From positions 62,001 to 126,000 of the forward strand of contig CALQEU020000002.1 of assembly GCA_943329665.2 (NCBI GenBank): a stretch of 64,000 bases of DNA. The letters are read 5' to 3'. The position numbers were made by a program, and so were the translations under genes. Positions within the stretch are counted from its first letter, which is position 1. The number at the start of each line of letters is the position of its first letter. The DNA is from JAJTFW01 sp903922455 (GTDB lineage: Bacteria; Bacteroidota; Bacteroidia; AKYH767-A; OLB10). Below, in pieces: positions 60,364 through 64,000 of the stretch. The notes below the pieces were generated by a model. That model had not been told where the DNA came from. It saw nothing but the letters and a program-made list of their open reading frames with translations, and made no database searches.

Positions 60364-61333
60364 TATGCGATTTATCGATCATCCTCAACCTGCAGCGCGT
60401 AGTTTATACGACGAAGCGGTACAGGGAATTATTGATCGCAATAAGCATCTACTCGGCTTAAAATCAATCGTTCAGTTCGGAAATATAACTACTCCTGGAA
60501 TATCGGATATTGATCTATTATTCGTTTTTAAAAATAAACAAGAGTGCTTAGCTACGGGATTAGAAAACTTACCCGAAGTTCACCGAAACTTGTTCACGCA
60601 TGGGATCATGGCTCTATCAGAAAATCAATATACTGATAATGAATATTATACGATTTGGAGTGAACATCATTTAGTTTGGGGAGAAAATCCATCCAACCCA
60701 GAGCGGAAACGCAGCCATGAAGATGAAACGATTTTAAAAATCCAAACTGCAGTTGAATTTCTGATTGCCAATTTCATTGACATTAAAATTCAAAAAGAGT
60801 ATCAAATTGTAAAGCTGCGTGCATTACTTCAACACATGAAGGGTATATTATATGATCTCGAATATTTAAATGATTCTCATAGTATACTACATCCTCATTT
60901 AATTGATCTAAAAGAAATAATTCGCAATTGGTTTGAAGCCATTCCGTCGGAAAAAAAATTAATTGAATGGTTTTTCTCCTTCGAAAAACTTTATGATAAA
61001 TATGTTGATCAGGTGTTGTTAAAACATCCTATGTATTTACCTTCAAGAGATGTTTTACTGATTTCAAAGAATATGATTTTGAAAAATGATTCCCATGTAA
61101 ATTTCAAAAGAAATGGGATTTTGCTCCCTACCTTTTTAAGTTTCGCCGGGAGATCTTATGTTAAACTTCAACATCGATTTAATCAATTTACGATTTCTTG
61201 TCCACTCACACATCAAGCCGCGCCCATCGTAAAAGAGCGATTCGAATTTTTAGTTCGCATGAAAGAGTATAACCGACAATATTTACCTAATTTTATGACG
61301 ATAACCACTAGCATTACCGCCAAACTTATCTAA
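60356..61333 (+). CDS. Second nucleotidyltransferase-fold protein, unknown function
   Basis: Unrecognised 325-residue protein. SIVQFGNITTPGISDIDLLFVF carries G42-N43 followed by D51-I-D53, a Polbeta-like motif but with Asn in place of the second Gly/Ser and a shorter gap (7 residues) than in the canonical motif, so activity is unsure. The rest is helical with a C-terminal basic region. It does not align by eye with the first such protein beyond the motif. It overlaps the previous gene by 8 bases and precedes the methyltransferase by 1 base, a tight operon. Confidence 0.65.
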   Translation: MPNMRFIDHPQPAARSLYDEAVQGIIDRNKHLLGLKSIVQFGNITTPGISDIDLLFVFKNKQECLATGLENLPEVHRNLFTHGIMALSENQYTDNEYYTIWSEHHLVWGENPSNPERKRSHEDETILKIQTAVEFLIANFIDIKIQKEYQIVKLRALLQHMKGILYDLEYLNDSHSILHPHLIDLKEIIRNWFEAIPSEKKLIEWFFSFEKLYDKYVDQVLLKHPMYLPSRDVLLISKNMILKNDSHVNFKRNGILLPTFLSFAGRSYVKLQHRFNQFTISCPLTHQAAPIVKERFEFLVRMKEYNRQYLPNFMTITTSITAKLI

Positions 61334-61334
61334 C

Positions 61335-62054
61335 ATGAGGTGGACAAATCCCGGTGCCATCATTGAGAATACGATTCGCGCCAATCAACTAAAAGCATTC
61401 TTTGAAAACCTTGGTCAAAAAGAATGCTTATTGGATTTAGGATGTGGTCCACGCCCCCATTTTTCAATTTATCAGCCCTATTTCTCAAAAACGATTGGTG
61501 CAGATTTAGCCGATTCACCTTTTCCAAAAAAAGAAATTGATATTTATTGTAGTGCTACTCAAGTTCCATTGCCATATGAAAGTGTAGATGTGATTTTATG
61601 TACAGAAGTATTACATGATCTTCCAGAACCAGATTTATTTTTCACCGAAGTGAAACGATTGTTAAAAAAAGGCGGCGTACTGGTGATGACAAGTCCATTT
61701 GTTGTTCCCATTGTTGATGGTTCATTCGACCACTATCGGTATACAAAGCAAGGATTGATCTATCGAATCCAAAAATCTGGTCTTGAAGTTAAATCCATTG
61801 AAGAGGTAGGCGATCTATTTGCTACCATTATCACTTTATGCATTAAACCCAGCTTAAAAATCTTCAATGCCCTCTCTAAAATGCTGCATATAAAGGCCAT
61901 TTATTCCATTTACAACCCCATTTTATTTATTTTAGTCGTATTACCTCAACTCTTTTACTTGTTTTTATCCAACCTTCCTATCATAAAATCGATCTTTAAA
62001 AGATTTCGTTACGGACCAATCGGATATGTATCTATTGCCCAAAAATCTACGTAA
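61335..62054 (+). CDS. Class I SAM-dependent methyltransferase (Methyltransf_11-like)
   Basis: The 239-residue protein has SAM motif I LLDLGCGPRPHFSIYQ (~31-46), the second acidic loop GADLADSPFP, motif II SVDVILCTEVLHDLPEPDLFFTEVKRLLKKGG and the post-motif III VVPIVDGSFDHYRYT. The last ~60 residues contain a hydrophobic stretch (IYNPILFILVVLPQLFYLFL), possibly membrane-associated. It may act on a lipid or sugar of the polymer. It is translated 1 base after the second nucleotidyltransferase-like gene. Confidence 0.86.
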   Translation: MRWTNPGAIIENTIRANQLKAFFENLGQKECLLDLGCGPRPHFSIYQPYFSKTIGADLADSPFPKKEIDIYCSATQVPLPYESVDVILCTEVLHDLPEPDLFFTEVKRLLKKGGVLVMTSPFVVPIVDGSFDHYRYTKQGLIYRIQKSGLEVKSIEEVGDLFATIITLCIKPSLKIFNALSKMLHIKAIYSIYNPILFILVVLPQLFYLFLSNLPIIKSIFKRFRYGPIGYVSIAQKST

Positions 62055-62062
62055 AAACGCGA

Positions 62063-63154
62063 ATGCTTCCTCTCAAAATACTACATATAATTTGGTCAAC
62101 CGAAATGGGTGGTATTAGCAAAGTTGTATTGCACCTTTGTGAAGAACAGCAAAAAGATCATGAATTGCAAATAAGTGTATATTGTGCGAAAGGCAAATCA
62201 GCATTATTTGAATCATTTGAAAAAAAAGGAATTTCAATTTTTGCAGGTCAATTTAAAGGAGCATTACAAATTTCCTTTTCGTCGTACAAAGAATGCAAAC
62301 TGTTAATGGCAAAATTTGATCTTATCCATTTTCATTCTTACAATCCGCTCCTAGCCTTTGCAGCCAAGCAAAGCGGTAAAAAAATAATTTACACGGAGCA
62401 TGGAAATTTTGGCATCGGAAGAAAAAAGAAATTGAATGATCTTATTGTAAGATGGATGCAAAAGCAGTTCTTGAATAAAAGTATTGATGCCATCTCATTC
62501 AATTCAGAATTTACAAAGAGCACATCCATTCATCGTTTTGGACTATCTCGACCCATCAAAGAAGTAATTTATAATGGTGTTCCCGTAAACTTGAATTCTG
62601 CGCATTCAACATATCAATTTCGAAAATCAGAAAACGAATTTCTAATTGTTGCAATTGGTCGACTTGCTCAAGTAAAACGATTTGATCGATTACTAACTAC
62701 CATCTCAAAAATTGAATCTTCTAATCTCCGATTAATCATCATGGGCACGGGACCTGAGGAAATATCATTAAAAAAACAAGTTTATGATTTAAAAATTACT
62801 GACAAAGTAAGCTTCGTAGGACAAGGAAATTCACTTCAGTTACTTCAAGAATCCAATCTATGTGTTATTCCTAGCCAAGGTGAAGCATTTGGATTGGTTG
62901 CCATAGAAGCCTATCAAAAAGGAAAACAAGTTCTTGTGTTTGAAGATGGTGGTGGAGTGACCGAAATTGTAAAACAATTAGAACCTCATTCTGTAATTAA
63001 AACAGAAAGTGAATTAGGTGATCTCGTTACATCTTTGATTCAAGAACCAATCGAACAAAATGCCGCAAAAATGAGTGCAAGGAAAAGTTATGCTGCACAA
63101 TTTTCAATGCAGGTGATGTCATCTAAAATTAAAAATCTATATTTATCCAACTAA
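62063..63154 (+). CDS. GT4 family glycosyltransferase
   Basis: The 363-residue GT-B enzyme: N-terminal LKILHIIWSTEMGGISKVVLHL (GG in the acceptor loop), then YTEHGNFGIGRKKKLNDLIVRW, and a C-terminal donor domain with LIVAIGRLAQVKRFDRLL, LIIMGTGPEE, VSFVGQGNSLQLLQESNLCVIPSQGEAFGLVAIEAYQKGKQVL. The E-x7-E of the donor site is present (GEAFGLVAIE). It adds a hexose to a lipid-linked chain; the sugars are unknown. 8 bases after the methyltransferase and 3 before asnB. Confidence 0.92.
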   Translation: MLPLKILHIIWSTEMGGISKVVLHLCEEQQKDHELQISVYCAKGKSALFESFEKKGISIFAGQFKGALQISFSSYKECKLLMAKFDLIHFHSYNPLLAFAAKQSGKKIIYTEHGNFGIGRKKKLNDLIVRWMQKQFLNKSIDAISFNSEFTKSTSIHRFGLSRPIKEVIYNGVPVNLNSAHSTYQFRKSENEFLIVAIGRLAQVKRFDRLLTTISKIESSNLRLIIMGTGPEEISLKKQVYDLKITDKVSFVGQGNSLQLLQESNLCVIPSQGEAFGLVAIEAYQKGKQVLVFEDGGGVTEIVKQLEPHSVIKTESELGDLVTSLIQEPIEQNAAKMSARKSYAAQFSMQVMSSKIKNLYLSN

Positions 63155-63157
63155 GTT

Positions 63158-64000
63158 ATGTGCGGTATTAACGGAATATTTTACATGAACGGCAACTCAC
63201 TTGCAAGTAGCAAGGAGCTGGTTCGTGCAATGAATACATCCATAGCACATCGTGGACCTGACGACGAAGGTATTTGGTCGTCAATGGATGACCGACTGTT
63301 TTTAGGTCATCGGAGATTGAGCATCATCGATCTTACCGCATCGGGACACCAACCTATGATCGACGAAATTGGAAATGCAATCGTTTTCAATGGTGAAATT
63401 TACAATTACAAAGAATTAAGAGATGAACTGAGTAAAGGAATACATTTCAAAACGGGAAGTGATACAGAAGTCATTTTAGAGTTATACAAACAACATGGAC
63501 ATGCTGCATTAAAGCAACTGAATGGCATGTTTGCATTTGCTTTTTGGAATCAACACAATGAAACTTTATTTTTAGCACGTGATCGTGCTGGCAAGAAGCC
63601 CTTGTATTATACTTTGCACGATGGCAAATTTGCATTTTCATCAGAGATTAAAGCATTACTTACCCTTCCGTGGATAAAAGGGGTTCCCGATCAAGAAGCG
63701 CTCTATCATTTTCTCACATACAATCAACTTCCGGCTCCACTCACCATGTTTGAAGGCATTCATAAGCTGGATGCGGGAGAATGCATGACATTACACAAGG
63801 GCCATATCAAGATTGAGTCTTATTGGAATATAGAACCACACAGTTTCGAATCAAAATCAGAAAAAGAAATAAGTGACGAACTTTATCAACAATTAGAAAA
63901 AGCAGTAAACTATAGAATGGTAGCTGATGTACCTGTTGGAGCCTTTCTAAGCGGAGGTGTTGACTCCAGTGCTGTAGTCGCATTAATGAGAGCACAAAGC
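63158..64000 (+). CDS. asnB: Asparagine synthase (glutamine-hydrolysing), 5' part
   Basis: The gene runs off the right edge after 281 codons. The N-terminal nucleophile domain starts MCGINGIFYMNG (C2, glutaminase), with HRGPDDEG, GHRRLSIIDLTASGHQPM and FNGEIYNY. The synthetase PP-loop SGGVDSS appears at ~265-271. Polysaccharide clusters often hold AsnB-like amidotransferases that amidate uronic acids, so the acceptor may be a sugar rather than aspartate. The real symbol is therefore uncertain. Confidence 0.9.
   Translation, partial: MCGINGIFYMNGNSLASSKELVRAMNTSIAHRGPDDEGIWSSMDDRLFLGHRRLSIIDLTASGHQPMIDEIGNAIVFNGEIYNYKELRDELSKGIHFKTGSDTEVILELYKQHGHAALKQLNGMFAFAFWNQHNETLFLARDRAGKKPLYYTLHDGKFAFSSEIKALLTLPWIKGVPDQEALYHFLTYNQLPAPLTMFEGIHKLDAGECMTLHKGHIKIESYWNIEPHSFESKSEKEISDELYQQLEKAVNYRMVADVPVGAFLSGGVDSSAVVALMRAQS

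Noticed and set aside
1..64000. Prophage, integrative element or insertion sequence
   Set aside because: No transposase, integrase, portal, terminase or tail gene could be read; the mobile-like signals are limited to short repeats and the palindrome after icd.

Overview
The window is a 64 kb low-GC chromosomal segment from a member of the Bacteroidota. The evidence is: four secreted proteins with type IX secretion (T9SS) C-terminal sorting domains; a T9SS plug protein; a TamL-type Omp85 lipoprotein; a Bat aerotolerance operon; a UbiA prenyltransferase beside kdsC and maf; and many promoters with the Bacteroidota -7 box TAnnTTTG. I cannot assign an order or genus. I see no rRNA operon, prophage, insertion sequence or CRISPR array. 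One tRNA (Leu, anticodon GAG) is present.

Layout. 1-2.2 kb: 3'-truncated gene for a secreted NagZ-type glycosidase fused to a beta-lactamase-like domain. 2.5-5 kb: dapD, diverging from ruvX-def-aroK. 5-10.7 kb: a tightly overlapping minus-strand moxR-DUF58-BatD-like-batA-batB-batC operon. 11-13.8 kb: an orphan OppB/DppB-type permease, a DoxX/MauE-like membrane protein and a DUF1599 protein. 13.8-20.2 kb: folP, a small Cas4/DUF2779-like Fe-S nuclease, an LtaS-like sulfatase-fold enzyme, kdsC-like phosphatase, UbiA, maf and an EamA transporter. 20.4-32.7 kb: surface and secreted proteins, DUF1456, DUF1361, tRNA-Leu, PAP2 phosphatase, mazG, a PagL-like lipid A deacylase and a DUF2807 lipoprotein. 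32.7-39.5 kb: an ABC-F ATPase overlapping the T9SS plug gene, apaG, a SpoU methyltransferase and tamL. 39.7-40.2 kb: the decayed remains of a sensor kinase/receiver gene.

40.2-50.1 kb holds a phenylacetate degradation locus in two minus-strand blocks (paaG-paaH-paaI-paaJ and paaA-paaB-paaC-paaD). They are separated by a plus-strand insert: icd, a bacterial PH-domain protein and a small T9SS cargo gene. paaE, paaK and paaZ are not in the window. 50.3-64 kb is the start of an exopolysaccharide/capsule cluster: a Wza-like export lipoprotein, a Wzc-like tyrosine kinase co-polymerase with a Gly/Tyr tail, a Wzx flippase, two methyltransferases, two GT4-like glycosyltransferases, two nucleotidyltransferase-fold proteins, a GINT1-like glycosyltransferase, an opposite-strand sulfotransferase and a truncated asparagine synthetase. 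The cluster continues past the right edge.

The most unusual material is: the two nucleotidyltransferase-fold proteins and GINT1-like protein of the polysaccharide cluster; the stand-alone Cas4-like nuclease after folP; a 123-bp nested palindrome between icd and its terminator; the kinase pseudogene; dispersed intergenic repeats; and promoter boxes so close to start codons that several mRNAs should be nearly leaderless. Start codons were chosen by homology-style N-termini, signal peptides and promoter position. Functions are read from motifs by eye without database searches.
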